From the NCBI RefSeq assembly GCF_000684975.1, contig NZ_BAXZ01000027.1, positions 1 to 64,000 of the forward strand: a stretch of 64,000 nucleotides of DNA. Direction: 5' to 3'. Below, piece by piece: positions 25,967 to 34,887 of this stretch. The notes under the pieces were generated by a model. The model was not told the DNA's origin and did not search any database. It worked only from the letters and a program-made list of their open reading frames with translations. This DNA comes from Paraburkholderia acidipaludis NBRC 101816 (GTDB lineage Bacteria > Pseudomonadota > Gammaproteobacteria > Burkholderiales > Burkholderiaceae). Numbering within the stretch: position 1 is the first letter of the stretch; each line of letters begins with the position of its first letter. The translations under genes were made by a program, and so were the position numbers.

Positions 25967-27238
25967 TCAATCCGGCAGGATCCGTTCGCCGGCCAGCAAC
26001 TGCGCGACCGTCTCGCGTTCGCGCGCGACGTGCACGCGCGTACCGTCCACCATGACCTCGGCGGCGCGCGGACGCGTGTTGTAGTTCGAGCTCATCACGA
26101 AGCCATACGCACCCGCCGAGCGGATCGCGAGCAGATCGTCCGGTTCGATTGCGAGCGTGCGCGCGCGGCCGAGCCAGTCGCCGCTTTCGCAGACGGGGCC
26201 GACCACATCGTAAGTCTGGGCGGGTGCGGCGCGCTCGACGACAGGCTCGATCGCATGGTACGCGTCGTACATCGCCGGACGGGCGAGGTCGTTCATCGCC
26301 GCATCGACGATGGCGAAGTTTTTCTCCGCGCCCGGCTTCAGGAACTCCACGCGCGTGAGCAGCACCCCCGCGTTGCCGACCAGCGAACGGCCCGGCTCGA
26401 AGAACACTTCGCGCACCGTGCCGTCCGTCGCGCCGCGCGCCTCGATGCGGTCGAGCACCGTGCGCACGAACGCGCCGATCTCGGGCGGGGTCTCGTCGTT
26501 GTAGCGGATGCCGAGGCCGCCACCCACGTCGATGTGGTGGATCTTCACGCCGTCGGCCTCGATCTGGTCGACGAGTTCGAGCAGCTTGTCGATGGCGTCG
26601 AGATAAGGCGCGATTTCGGTGATCTGCGAGCCGATATGGCAGTCGATACCCACGACGTCGAGGTGCGGCATGGCGGCCGCCGCGCGATAGGTGGCGCGCG
26701 CGTCGTCGAACGCGACGCCGAACTTGTTCGCCTTCAGGCCCGTCGAGATGTAGGGGTGCGTCTTCGGATCGACGTCCGGGTTCACGCGCAGCGAGACCGG
26801 CGCCTTCTTGCCGAGTGCGCCTGCCACCGCATTCAGGCGGTCGAGCTCGGGAATCGACTCGACGTTGAAGCACTTCACGCTCGCTTCGAGCGCGGTGCGC
26901 ATGTCGTGGGCCGTTTTGCCGACGCCCGAGAACACGACGTTTTCCGCCTTCCCGCCCGCGGCCAGCACGCGCGCGAGCTCGCCGCCCGACACGATGTCGA
27001 AGCCGGCGCCGAGGCGCGCGAACAGGTTCAGCACCGCGAGATTGCTGTTCGCCTTGACCGCGACGTGGATCGACGCGCGGCGCCCGGCGCACGCGTCGGC
27101 GTAGGCATGCCACGCGGCGGTGAGCGCCGCGCGCGAGTACACGTAGAGCGGCGTGCCGAACTGCGCGGCGAGATCGGTGGCGCTGACGCCTTCGACGTAG
27201 AACGTACCGTCGATGCGGTGGAAAGCGGGTTGGGTCAT
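25967..27238 (-). CDS. lysA: Diaminopimelate decarboxylase
   Basis: LysA makes L-lysine from meso-diaminopimelate, the last step of lysine synthesis. The 423-residue PLP enzyme of the alanine-racemase fold has the PLP lysine at Lys62 (HVAVKANSN), the phosphate-binding HIDVGGGLGIRY and FEPGRSLVGNAG motifs, and CESGDWLGR near the active site. It lies 9 bp after lptM, with which it is probably cotranscribed. Confidence 0.97.
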   Translation of the reverse strand: MTQPAFHRIDGTFYVEGVSATDLAAQFGTPLYVYSRAALTAAWHAYADACAGRRASIHVAVKANSNLAVLNLFARLGAGFDIVSGGELARVLAAGGKAENVVFSGVGKTAHDMRTALEASVKCFNVESIPELDRLNAVAGALGKKAPVSLRVNPDVDPKTHPYISTGLKANKFGVAFDDARATYRAAAAMPHLDVVGIDCHIGSQITEIAPYLDAIDKLLELVDQIEADGVKIHHIDVGGGLGIRYNDETPPEIGAFVRTVLDRIEARGATDGTVREVFFEPGRSLVGNAGVLLTRVEFLKPGAEKNFAIVDAAMNDLARPAMYDAYHAIEPVVERAAPAQTYDVVGPVCESGDWLGRARTLAIEPDDLLAIRSAGAYGFVMSSNYNTRPRAAEVMVDGTRVHVARERETVAQLLAGERILPD

Positions 27239-27247
27239 GCGAGCGTC

Positions 27248-27571
27248 TTATTGGGTTGGCGTGGCGCTGGAGGCCGGCTGCGGGCTGGCGGGCGCCGTTG
27301 GGGTCGTGCTGAGTTCGGTGTCCGGGGACAGTGAGAGCGGCGTGCCGGACGTGTCGGGAATCGAGCCCGCTTCGACACCCGAAGCTGCGGACGCGGCCTC
27401 AGGTGCCGTCGTTCCGGTGTCTTGCGTTTCGAAATTGGGCTTGGGCGGAAGCGGCGGCACGGTGGGCATGTAGAGCGCGCCGCGCTGGCCGCAGCCGACG
27501 AGTGCAAAGACCGCTGAAATGGCTAAAATTGCGCCGGGCGCCACTGCGCGCATCCTGGAAATGACACGCAT
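27248..27571 (-). CDS. lptM: LPS-assembly lipoprotein LptM (YifL-like)
   Basis: The 107-residue small lipoprotein has a signal peptide and a lipobox LVGC with the lipid-bearing Cys27, followed by GQRGALYMP, the mark of the YifL/LptM family. LptM assists LptD oxidative maturation in E. coli. The rest is a Pro/Ala/Thr-rich tail. Its place directly before lysA matches the E. coli yifL-dapF neighbourhood in type, and lysA linkage is common in proteobacteria. Confidence 0.85.
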   Translation of the reverse strand: MRVISRMRAVAPGAILAISAVFALVGCGQRGALYMPTVPPLPPKPNFETQDTGTTAPEAASAASGVEAGSIPDTSGTPLSLSPDTELSTTPTAPASPQPASSATPTQ

Positions 27572-27606
27572 AATTGTCCCTGAATGAATAACCGGTGGAG
27601 TTTAGC

Positions 27607-27924
27607 ATGACCGACAGTGACTACCTGAGCCGCGCGGAAGCCGTGCTGGCAGCGGTGGAGCGCGCCGTGGACGAGGCCGATGCCGATATCGAACTCGAGC
27701 GCAACGGCAATGTTTTGACACTCGAATTCGAGAACCGGACCAAGATCATCGTGAACCTGCAGCCGCCGATGAGCGAGATCTGGATCGCCGCGAAGGCGGG
27801 CGGTTTTCACTACCGCTTTGTCGACGGTGAATGGCGCGATACGCGCAGCGGCACGGAGTTCTTTTCCGCGCTGTCGGCTTACGCGACAGAACAGGCCGGC
27901 GAGCCGGTCAGCTTTGCGCCCTGA
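27607..27924 (+). CDS. cyaY: Frataxin-like iron-sulfur assembly protein CyaY
   Basis: CyaY binds iron and tunes cysteine desulfurase in Fe-S assembly. The protein is 105 residues with an acidic helix (ERAVDEADADIELERNGNVL, in part) and the sheet motif NLQPPMSEIWIAAKAGGFHY. ATG 27607 was chosen over an upstream in-frame GTG at 27595 because GGTGGAG is spaced for it. It is divergent from lptM with only 35 bp between, so its promoter must lie in that gap or inside lptM. Confidence 0.93.
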   Translation: MTDSDYLSRAEAVLAAVERAVDEADADIELERNGNVLTLEFENRTKIIVNLQPPMSEIWIAAKAGGFHYRFVDGEWRDTRSGTEFFSALSAYATEQAGEPVSFAP

Positions 27925-27962
27925 CGAGGCTCGAACCGCCTCGCTGCGCCTACGCTCCCTGC

Positions 27963-30416
27963 TCAGTGCCCACGGAACAGGTTCATGATGTCTTCCTTCT
28001 CCTTCGCGTTTACCTGCTCGGGCGCCGGCATCTCTCCAGAGCCTGCCGCTCCCGCCGCTCCGCCCGCATCCGATGCGCCGCTTCCCGCCGCATCGAGCGC
28101 CGCCTGGCTGATACCCACCGTCGAGACGAAACCATTTCCGGGTGTCATGTCGGCGTAGTACAGCTCGTCGCCTAATGTGACGACACCGTCGGGCATCGGC
28201 ATCCTGTACTCCGGCACGCCGTTGAGCGCGCGCGCCATGTAGTCGATCCACACGGGCAGCGCGAGGCCGCCGCCCGTTTCCTTGTCGCCGAGACTGTGCG
28301 GGTTGTCGTAGCCGATCCATGCGATCGCGGTGAGCGTGTGCTGATAGCCCGCGAACCACGCGTCGCGCGAGTCGTTGGTCGTGCCCGTCTTGCCGCCCAG
28401 GTCGGTGCGCTTGAGGACGTTCGACTTCGCGCCCGTGCCGCGCTGCGCGACGCTCTGCAAGAGGCTGTTCATGATGTACGCGTTGCGCGGGTCGATGGCG
28501 CGCGGCGCGTTCTGCTGCGCCACGAGCGGCTGCGCCTGCGCGACCACCATGCCGCGCTGGTCCGTGACTTCGGCAATCAGATAGGGGTTGATGCGGTAGC
28601 CGCCGTTGGCGAATACCGCATAGCCTGCCGCCATCTGCAGCGGTGTGACGAGGCCGGCGCCGAGCGCCATGGGCAGATAGGCCGGATGGCGCTCGGCGTC
28701 GAACCCGAAGTGCGTGATGTACTGCTGCGCGTATTTCGTGCCGATGTGGCTGAGGATGCGGATCGACACGAGGTTCTTCGACTTCATGAGCGCGGTGCGC
28801 AGGGTCATCGGGCCATCGAAGCCGCCGCCGTAGTTTTTCGGCTCCCACGCCTGGCCGCCCGTTTCGGCGGCGCTGAAGAAGAGCGGCGCGTCGTTGATGA
28901 TGGTGGCGGGCCCGAGCCCTTTGTCGAGCGAGGCCGAATAGATGAACGGCTTGAAGCTGGACCCGGGCTGGCGCCAGGCTTGCGTGACGTGGTTGAACTT
29001 GTTCTTGTTGAAGTCGAATCCGCCCACGAGTGCGCGGATCGCGCCGTCCTGCGGCACGACGGAGATGAACGCGCCTTCGATTTGCGGCAACTGGGTAATG
29101 GACCAGTTGCCCGAGTCGTCGCGCACGACGCGGATGATCGCGCCGGGCCGGATGCGCTGGGCGGGCTGCGCGCGCGGGCCGAGCGAGAACTGCGCAAAGC
29201 GCAGGCCGTCGCCCTGGAGGGTCGCGACGTTGCCGTCGATCAAGGTGGCCTGGACTTCTTTCGGGCTCGCGGACGTCACGACCGCCGCGACGAGTTCGCC
29301 GTTGTCCGGATGTTCGAGGAGCGCATCGTCGATGGCCTGCTCGCGGTCATCGGCGTCTTGCGGCAATTCGATGAATGCCTCGGGGCCGCGATAGCCGTGA
29401 CGCCGTTCGTAGTCCATCAGGCCCTTGCGCAACGCGCGATACGCCACATCCTGGTCGGCCGAATCGAGGGTCGTCACGACGTTCAGCCCGCGGGTGTAGG
29501 CCTCTTCGTGATACTGCGCGACCATCATCTGGCGAACCATTTCGGCGACATACTCCGCGTGGACGCTGTATTCCCTGGCCGCGCTCTTGACGATGAGCGG
29601 CTGCTTCACCGCCTCGTCGTACTGGTCCTGCGTGATGTAGCGCAGCTCCAGCATGCGCTCGAGTATGTATTCCTGACGAACCTTCGCCCGCTTCGGATTG
29701 ACCACGGGGTTGTAGGCCGACGGCGCCTTCGGCAGGCCAGCCAGCATCGCGCATTCGGCGAGCGTGAGGTTCTTCAGGTCCTTGCCGAAATACACCCGCG
29801 CCGCGCTCGCGAAGCCGTACGCACGCTGCCCGAGGTAAATCTGGTTCATGTAGACCTCGAGAATCTGGTCCTTCGAGAGCTTCGATTCGATCTTATAGGC
29901 GAGCAGCATCTCGTAGATCTTGCGCGTGTAGGTCTTTTCGCTCGAGAGGAAGAAGTTGCGCGCCACCTGCATCGTGATCGTGCTCGCGCCCTGGGTGGCG
30001 TGGCCGTTGGTGAGCGCGACGATGCCCGCCCGCGCGATGCCCGTGAGATCCACGCCGCCGTGGTCGTAGAAGCGCGCGTCCTCGATCGCGAGCACGGCTT
30101 TCTTGAGATCGTCCGGCACGTCCTGAATGTGCACGATGTCGCGCCGTTCTTCGCCGAATTCGCCGATCAGCACGTGGTCGCGCGTGTAGATACGCAGCGG
30201 GACCTTGGGCCGGTAGTCCGTGAGCGCGTCGATCGACGGCAGGTTCGGTGTCGCAACGATCAACGCATAGCCGAGCACGAGCGCCGCGCAGGCCGCGCTT
30301 GCCACGATCAGGCCGACGAAGCCGATGAGCAGCTTGAACCACCACGGCCGCCGGCGCCTGGGCCGAACGGGTGGTGTGGGCGGCGGAACGGGCGACGGCG
30401 ACGAGATCTCTTGCAT
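27963..30416 (-). CDS. mrcA: Penicillin-binding protein 1A
   Basis: This bifunctional murein synthase polymerises and cross-links peptidoglycan. It has 817 residues: a cytoplasmic Pro/Arg-rich stretch, a membrane anchor at 28-53, a GT51 domain with catalytic Glu112 (EDARFYDHGG) and a transpeptidase domain with SSFK near residue 485, SKN and KTGT near residue 672. It is divergent from the pilus operon, an arrangement known from other proteobacteria. Confidence 0.96.
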   Translation of the reverse strand: MQEISSPSPVPPPTPPVRPRRRRPWWFKLLIGFVGLIVASAACAALVLGYALIVATPNLPSIDALTDYRPKVPLRIYTRDHVLIGEFGEERRDIVHIQDVPDDLKKAVLAIEDARFYDHGGVDLTGIARAGIVALTNGHATQGASTITMQVARNFFLSSEKTYTRKIYEMLLAYKIESKLSKDQILEVYMNQIYLGQRAYGFASAARVYFGKDLKNLTLAECAMLAGLPKAPSAYNPVVNPKRAKVRQEYILERMLELRYITQDQYDEAVKQPLIVKSAAREYSVHAEYVAEMVRQMMVAQYHEEAYTRGLNVVTTLDSADQDVAYRALRKGLMDYERRHGYRGPEAFIELPQDADDREQAIDDALLEHPDNGELVAAVVTSASPKEVQATLIDGNVATLQGDGLRFAQFSLGPRAQPAQRIRPGAIIRVVRDDSGNWSITQLPQIEGAFISVVPQDGAIRALVGGFDFNKNKFNHVTQAWRQPGSSFKPFIYSASLDKGLGPATIINDAPLFFSAAETGGQAWEPKNYGGGFDGPMTLRTALMKSKNLVSIRILSHIGTKYAQQYITHFGFDAERHPAYLPMALGAGLVTPLQMAAGYAVFANGGYRINPYLIAEVTDQRGMVVAQAQPLVAQQNAPRAIDPRNAYIMNSLLQSVAQRGTGAKSNVLKRTDLGGKTGTTNDSRDAWFAGYQHTLTAIAWIGYDNPHSLGDKETGGGLALPVWIDYMARALNGVPEYRMPMPDGVVTLGDELYYADMTPGNGFVSTVGISQAALDAAGSGASDAGGAAGAAGSGEMPAPEQVNAKEKEDIMNLFRGH

Positions 30417-30442
30417 ACGGATACCGAAAAAACAGTCCCGCG

Positions 30443-30448
30443 ATTATA
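30443..30448 (-). promoter_or_regulatory. TATAAT box ahead of mrcA
   Basis: On the minus strand GGCTATAATCGCG gives a perfect TATAAT, about 27 bp before the mrcA start. The expected -35 position holds GAAAGC, a poor match. The start would lie roughly 15-20 nt before the coding region. Confidence 0.5.
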
Positions 30449-30578
30449 GCCGTCCGACACCGAATGCTTTCGGGATGCTTACGTTGATCATGGAGGCCGG
30501 CAGACGCGTGCCTTTACTGTAGACGCGCCCCTCATGCCTGAATAGCGGCCAGGGCCAGGATTGGCCGTTCGGACGAAT

Positions 30579-30630
30579 ATTCGGGGCGGTGCCGCGTTTG
30601 CACAATCCTTTCTGACGCAAACGCCCGAAT
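30579..30630. repeat. Nested inverted repeat ahead of pilM
   Basis: GCGTTTGC (30594-30601) and GCAAACGC (30617-30624) are a perfect 8-bp inverted repeat with a 15-bp centre. Outside them ATTCGGG (30579-30585) pairs with CCCGAAT (30624-30630). The element ends 34 bp before the pilM start and may be an operator or an RNA hairpin in its leader. Confidence 0.5.
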
Positions 30631-30664
30631 AGTTCGCGGCGTGCGAAGCCAGTGAGGGACTGCA

Positions 30665-31651
30665 ATGGGGTTCGGGAGGCCGATGTTGTTGGGCGCGCGC
30701 CGTTTTGCCGCAGGTGTCGACGTTACGGCGCGCGGAGTCACGCTGGCGGTGCTGAGCCGGCGCCTCTTTGGCGCGGGCCCGGTGCGCATTGAATGGCTGG
30801 CGAGTGAGCCGCTCGCGCGGGAGGCGATGGCGGGTGCGGACATTGTCGATCGCCCCGCGGTCGTGCAGGCGCTGCGCGGCGCGTTCAGCCGGTTGCCGCG
30901 CGTGTGCGCGGCGGCTTCGATGCGCTGCGCGATGGCGCTGCCCACCCATGCCACGCTTGTCGCGACCGTGCCGCTCACGCATCTCGCGCCGGCCGGCTGT
31001 CACGCGGACGAGTCGCAGATCTATGCCGAGCTGGAGCCGTTCGTGCTGGCGGAGGCGGAACGCGTGGCGGGCGTCGAGCGTCACGAACTCGCCGTCGACT
31101 GGCGGGTGGCGCCCTGGAGCGGCACGGCGCCTCGCGGGGCGCAGGTGACGATCGCCGCGACGGCGCGCGCGCATCTGGAAGCACGCATCGAGTGCGCGGC
31201 CATGGCGGGCATCACGCTGTGCGCCGTGGATGACGAAGCTCACGCCGCACTGCGCGCGCTGCGCCACGCGGCGGCGTTCGAGTTGTCGTCCCATGAACCG
31301 TATGTGGCGCTATGGATCGGCGCCGAAGGCGTGCGCGGCTGGGCCATGGCCGACGATGCCATCGCGCGCGAGATGCGCTTTCCCGCGCTCGAGTACGCGG
31401 ACCTCGTCGAAGCATTGCGCGATCTCGTGCAGGAAGAGCCGCCGGGCTGCGCGGTCGTGGCCGGCGACCTCGCCTTGCTGCGTGGCGTGCACTTCACGCT
31501 GGCCGATATCGGCGCAGTGCTTGGCTGTCCTGCCTTACCGTTCGAATGCGCGACGCTCGCCGATCCTGAACGGCCGCTTGCGGCGGAGCTGTCGCACGAT
31601 CCGTCGTGCGCGGTGGCCTTCGGTCTTGCGCTGCGGGGAGTGAGTGAATGA
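30665..31651 (+). CDS. pilM: Type IV pilus assembly protein PilM
   Basis: PilM is the cytoplasmic actin-like protein of the pilus alignment complex and binds the PilN N-terminus. The 328-residue protein shows weak but recognisable PilM/ComA traits: an N-terminal GVDVTARGVTLAVLS phosphate-binding turn and a matching C-terminal half. The call leans on its place before pilN, pilO-P and pilQ. It ends in ATGA shared with pilN. Confidence 0.85.
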   Translation: MGFGRPMLLGARRFAAGVDVTARGVTLAVLSRRLFGAGPVRIEWLASEPLAREAMAGADIVDRPAVVQALRGAFSRLPRVCAAASMRCAMALPTHATLVATVPLTHLAPAGCHADESQIYAELEPFVLAEAERVAGVERHELAVDWRVAPWSGTAPRGAQVTIAATARAHLEARIECAAMAGITLCAVDDEAHAALRALRHAAAFELSSHEPYVALWIGAEGVRGWAMADDAIAREMRFPALEYADLVEALRDLVQEEPPGCAVVAGDLALLRGVHFTLADIGAVLGCPALPFECATLADPERPLAAELSHDPSCAVAFGLALRGVSE

Positions 31652-32316
31652 GGCGCGGGAGCGGTGGCGGCACACAAGGCGTTGGAATGCGTATCGGATT
31701 CAATTTGCTGCCGTGGCGGCAGCGCGAGATGCGCCGGCTGCTGTGGCGCCGGATGTTCGAGTGGTGTGCCGCGGCGCTTCTGGGATGCGCGTGTGTCGCG
31801 CCGCTCGCCGGCTGGCAACTGTGGGCGCGCGGTCGTGCCGATGCAAAGCGTGAGGTCGTCGAGCAAGCCGTGCAACGGTTGCGACTGCCGCTTGCGGAGG
31901 CGAGCCGGCTTGCAGGCGAGGCGGCCGCACAGCATGCCGCGGCGGAACTGGCGCAGCAGCACGCGAAGCCGCTGAAGCGCCTGATGGCGTTGTTCGATGG
32001 GCTGACCAGCGCGGGCATCGTGGGCGTCGCGCTGCAACAGGTCGTGCAGCGCGGCGGCGAAGCGGAACTGCAAGCCGCAGCGGTTGACGAGTCCACGGTG
32101 GCCGAATGGCTAGGGTACCTGCGCACTCTGCCCGAAGCGGGCGCAGTGAGCGTGCGCGAGCTGAAGCGGGCGCCGCCTGCGGCAGGGGCGAAAGACACGA
32201 CGGCCGGTAACGAACCGATCCATGTGATGGCGCGAGTCGTTTGGCAGGGCGCGTCTTCGGAACCGGCGACGCAGGCGGTCGAAAGCCGTGAAGGCAGATT
32301 GAGGAATCCGAAATGA
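31648..32316 (+). CDS. pilN: Type IV pilus assembly protein PilN
   Basis: PilN is an inner-membrane protein that binds PilM through a short cytoplasmic tail and pairs with PilO. The tail motif FNLLPWRQRE is present, then one membrane segment, a coiled-coil stretch (about residues 70-115) and a periplasmic domain. The ATG at 31648 overlaps the pilM stop and has GGGGAG seven bases upstream. A later ATG at 31687 (MRIGFNLLPWR) also has an AAGG site and fits the usual short tail, so the start is not certain. Length with the first start is 222 residues. Confidence 0.88.
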   Translation: MRRGSGGGTQGVGMRIGFNLLPWRQREMRRLLWRRMFEWCAAALLGCACVAPLAGWQLWARGRADAKREVVEQAVQRLRLPLAEASRLAGEAAAQHAAAELAQQHAKPLKRLMALFDGLTSAGIVGVALQQVVQRGGEAELQAAAVDESTVAEWLGYLRTLPEAGAVSVRELKRAPPAAGAKDTTAGNEPIHVMARVVWQGASSEPATQAVESREGRLRNPK

Positions 32317-33179
32317 GTAGCGTACTCGTTGACCGGGCAGATTCGCTCGCCGATGCGAACGACGCCGCGCGGCGCAACTGGGCGGCTCTGCACGCATGGA
32401 ACAGGCGGCAGAGGCTCGGCGTTTTCGTGGCAACGGCGGTGCTCGCTGCGTCGTTGGCGGGCCTTGCCTGCACGGTGGGCGATCTCGCCGGGCTGCGCGC
32501 GTCCGAAGTGCGATTGAACGACGCGCAGCGCGAACTCGCGCAAGCGCAGCGGACCGTGGCGCGCCTGCCCGCGCTCAGGGCCGCGGCGGCGCCTGGGCAG
32601 GCGCAGCGTGCGCACGCGGACACGGCGGCCGAGGACATCCGCAACCTATCCGGGCTGGCGTCGAGATCGGGGCTCTCCTTGCAATCACTCGAACCGGCCG
32701 CGGCTGGCGGAGCGGGTCTTGCGACGTTCCGCACGCTCAAGCTCGTTGCGCGGGGCGGCTTTGCCCAGTTGCACGGCTTTCTCGCTGGACTCGGCACGGC
32801 ACCCGGGCTCGCCGTGCCGGTCGATATTGCGATCAGGCGAGTCGACGGAGACGGCCTCTCGATTGCCGCGACCCTGCAGGTTTTCGACCGCCTGCCCGCG
32901 TTGCCGTTAGCCGCAGGCGTTGCCGGGAACGACGGCCCGACGTTCGACCCATTCTCGGACCGCTTCACGGCAGCGACGAGCGAAGGCCTGCGGCTGGCGG
33001 GCATCATGCAGGATCGCGCGGCTATCGTCGCGCTGATCGAAACGCCCGAGGGCACCCAGGCCGTGAGGGCAGGGCAGCCGCTTGGGACAGGTCGTATCGA
33101 ACGAATTGCGTCTTCGCACGTGGTGCTTGCCTCCAACGGAGCGAACCGGACACTGAGTTGGGCGGAGGAGGCGAAATGA
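32313..33179 (+). CDS. PilO-PilP fusion protein of the type IV pilus
   Basis: The 288-residue protein has a short cytoplasmic stretch, one membrane segment at about 36-58, a coiled coil near 62-90 and a PilO-like domain at about 110-195. From about 208 it has a PilP-like end (FDPFSDRF at 211-218, then LRLAGIMQDRAAIVALIETPEG and a basic, strand-rich tail). PilP is usually a separate lipoprotein; here there is no lipobox and no separate pilP gene. It overlaps pilN and pilQ by ATGA. The domain assignment comes from pattern and position, not from a search. Confidence 0.75.
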   Translation: MSSVLVDRADSLADANDAARRNWAALHAWNRRQRLGVFVATAVLAASLAGLACTVGDLAGLRASEVRLNDAQRELAQAQRTVARLPALRAAAAPGQAQRAHADTAAEDIRNLSGLASRSGLSLQSLEPAAAGGAGLATFRTLKLVARGGFAQLHGFLAGLGTAPGLAVPVDIAIRRVDGDGLSIAATLQVFDRLPALPLAAGVAGNDGPTFDPFSDRFTAATSEGLRLAGIMQDRAAIVALIETPEGTQAVRAGQPLGTGRIERIASSHVVLASNGANRTLSWAEEAK

Positions 33180-34774
33180 GGCATCTTCGCGCGGTCCTGG
33201 TGGCCTTGGCCGGTTTTGGCGCTGTGCCTGGCGCGGCCTTTGCGATTCCGCCGCCCTTGCCCGAACTGGGAGCCGAAGCACAACCCGTCTTACGACAGTC
33301 GGTGCCGCCGCTGCCCGAAGGAGCGGGTGCGGACGAGATAACGGGTTGGGCCGCGAATCCCTTTGCAGATGATGCTGGCAGCAAAACAGCAGACAACGAG
33401 GACTCCAATCCGGCGGCAAAGCAGGCCAGCGGCGCGGCCGACGATTCACGCGTCGGCCCGGGATCGAGTGGCGCGCCCACCGGCGAATCGCTCGAAGGCC
33501 CGCCCGTCCCGCTGCGCGCACCGCAACGGCTGAGCGATCCGGCATCGAAGTTCGACGGCTTGCCGCCCGATCGCCCCATCACGCTGAATTTCCAGCGCGC
33601 GGAACTCGCCGCCGTGCTCCATGCGTTCGCGGCATTCACGAAACTCAATATCGTCGCGAGCGAGCGCGTGCGCGGCCAGGTGACGCTGCGGCTAGAACAG
33701 GTGCCATGGCGCGTGGCCTTCGACCTGCTGCTGGAGGTGAATGGCCTCGCGATGGAGCGTGCGGGCGACGTGATCTGGGTCGCCCCTGCCGCCGAACTGG
33801 CCGCGCGTGAGCGGCAACGCTTCGAAGCACATGCGCGGGCCGCCGAGCTGGAACCGTTGGCGAGCCGCGCATTCGAGCTGCACTATGCGCGTGCCGAAGA
33901 CGTCCGGCGCCTTCTGAGCGGCTCGGGCACGCAGCGCGCGTTGTCCAAACGCGGCGCGGCGGTGGGCGACGCGCGCACGAATCTGCTCTTCGTGACCGAT
34001 CTGCCGGCGCGCCTCGACCAGATTGCCGATCTGATCGACCTGCTCGATGCGCCGGCGCGGCAGGTGTTGATCGAGGCGCGCATCGTCGAGGGCGACGAAG
34101 GGCTGTCGCACGAACTCGGCGTGCGGCTCGGCGTGACGCCCGCCCAGAGCGACGGCGCCGCGCGCGGCGTGCAGGGCGGCAAGGACGGCGTGGTCTTCGA
34201 TCTGGCTGCAGGGCCGCTTTCGGGCTTCGATGCCGCGCAGGCCGGGATTTCGCTGCTCGCCGCCCACGCCACGCGCCTGCTCGACGTTCAGTTGAGCGCC
34301 ATCGAGGCCGAAGGGCGCGGGCGTGTGGTGTCGAGTCCGCGTGTCGTCACGGCCGACCGCACGCGGGCCGTCGTCGAACAGGGAACCGAGCTGCCCTACC
34401 AGGCGAAAGTCGGGCAGGGCGTATCGGGGGTGCAGTTTCGTCGCGCCAGTCTGAAACTGGAGGTCGAGCCGCAGATCACGCCTGACGGCCACGTGATCCT
34501 CGACCTCGACGTCGCCAAGGATAGCGTCGGCGAACAGACCGCCGCGGGGCCCGCGATCAACACCAAACACGTGCAGACGCGGGTCGAGATCGAGGACGGC
34601 GGAACGGTGTCGATAGGGGGTATCGACGCGTCCGACGATCGCGACGATGTGACGCGTGTGCCACTCCTGGGCAAAATACCCCTTTTGGGCGCGCTTTTTT
34701 CGCATCGGGCGCACCGCGATCAGCGCAGCGAACTGGTGGTGTTCATTACGCCGCGCGTCGTCGGAGCGAATTGA
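33176..34774 (+). CDS. pilQ: Type IV pilus secretin PilQ
   Basis: PilQ forms the outer-membrane pore for the pilus. The 532-residue protein has a signal peptide ending near residue 23, a low-complexity Pro/Ala/Asp stretch, an STN domain (ITLNFQRAELAAVLHAFA, from about 135), a NOLL-type domain and a C-terminal secretin with IEARIVEGDEG and VPLLGKIPLLGALFSH. It lacks the AMIN domains of larger PilQ proteins. The frame is open far upstream inside pilO-P, but ATG 33176 overlaps the pilO-P stop. Confidence 0.93.
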   Translation: MRHLRAVLVALAGFGAVPGAAFAIPPPLPELGAEAQPVLRQSVPPLPEGAGADEITGWAANPFADDAGSKTADNEDSNPAAKQASGAADDSRVGPGSSGAPTGESLEGPPVPLRAPQRLSDPASKFDGLPPDRPITLNFQRAELAAVLHAFAAFTKLNIVASERVRGQVTLRLEQVPWRVAFDLLLEVNGLAMERAGDVIWVAPAAELAARERQRFEAHARAAELEPLASRAFELHYARAEDVRRLLSGSGTQRALSKRGAAVGDARTNLLFVTDLPARLDQIADLIDLLDAPARQVLIEARIVEGDEGLSHELGVRLGVTPAQSDGAARGVQGGKDGVVFDLAAGPLSGFDAAQAGISLLAAHATRLLDVQLSAIEAEGRGRVVSSPRVVTADRTRAVVEQGTELPYQAKVGQGVSGVQFRRASLKLEVEPQITPDGHVILDLDVAKDSVGEQTAAGPAINTKHVQTRVEIEDGGTVSIGGIDASDDRDDVTRVPLLGKIPLLGALFSHRAHRDQRSELVVFITPRVVGAN

Positions 34775-34887
34775 CCCCTAATCACTGATTCGGTAGCAAG
34801 CCTGCGCCGCTGCGCGGGCCGCAGGCTCGACAACCCCGCCGCTTTGCCAGTAAGCTGCGGCACCAACCTAAACAGGAAACGCTGCAA

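Noticed and set aside
28296..30449. 717-codon plus-strand frame over mrcA
   Set aside because: Antisense shadow of mrcA, which has full PBP1A motifs.
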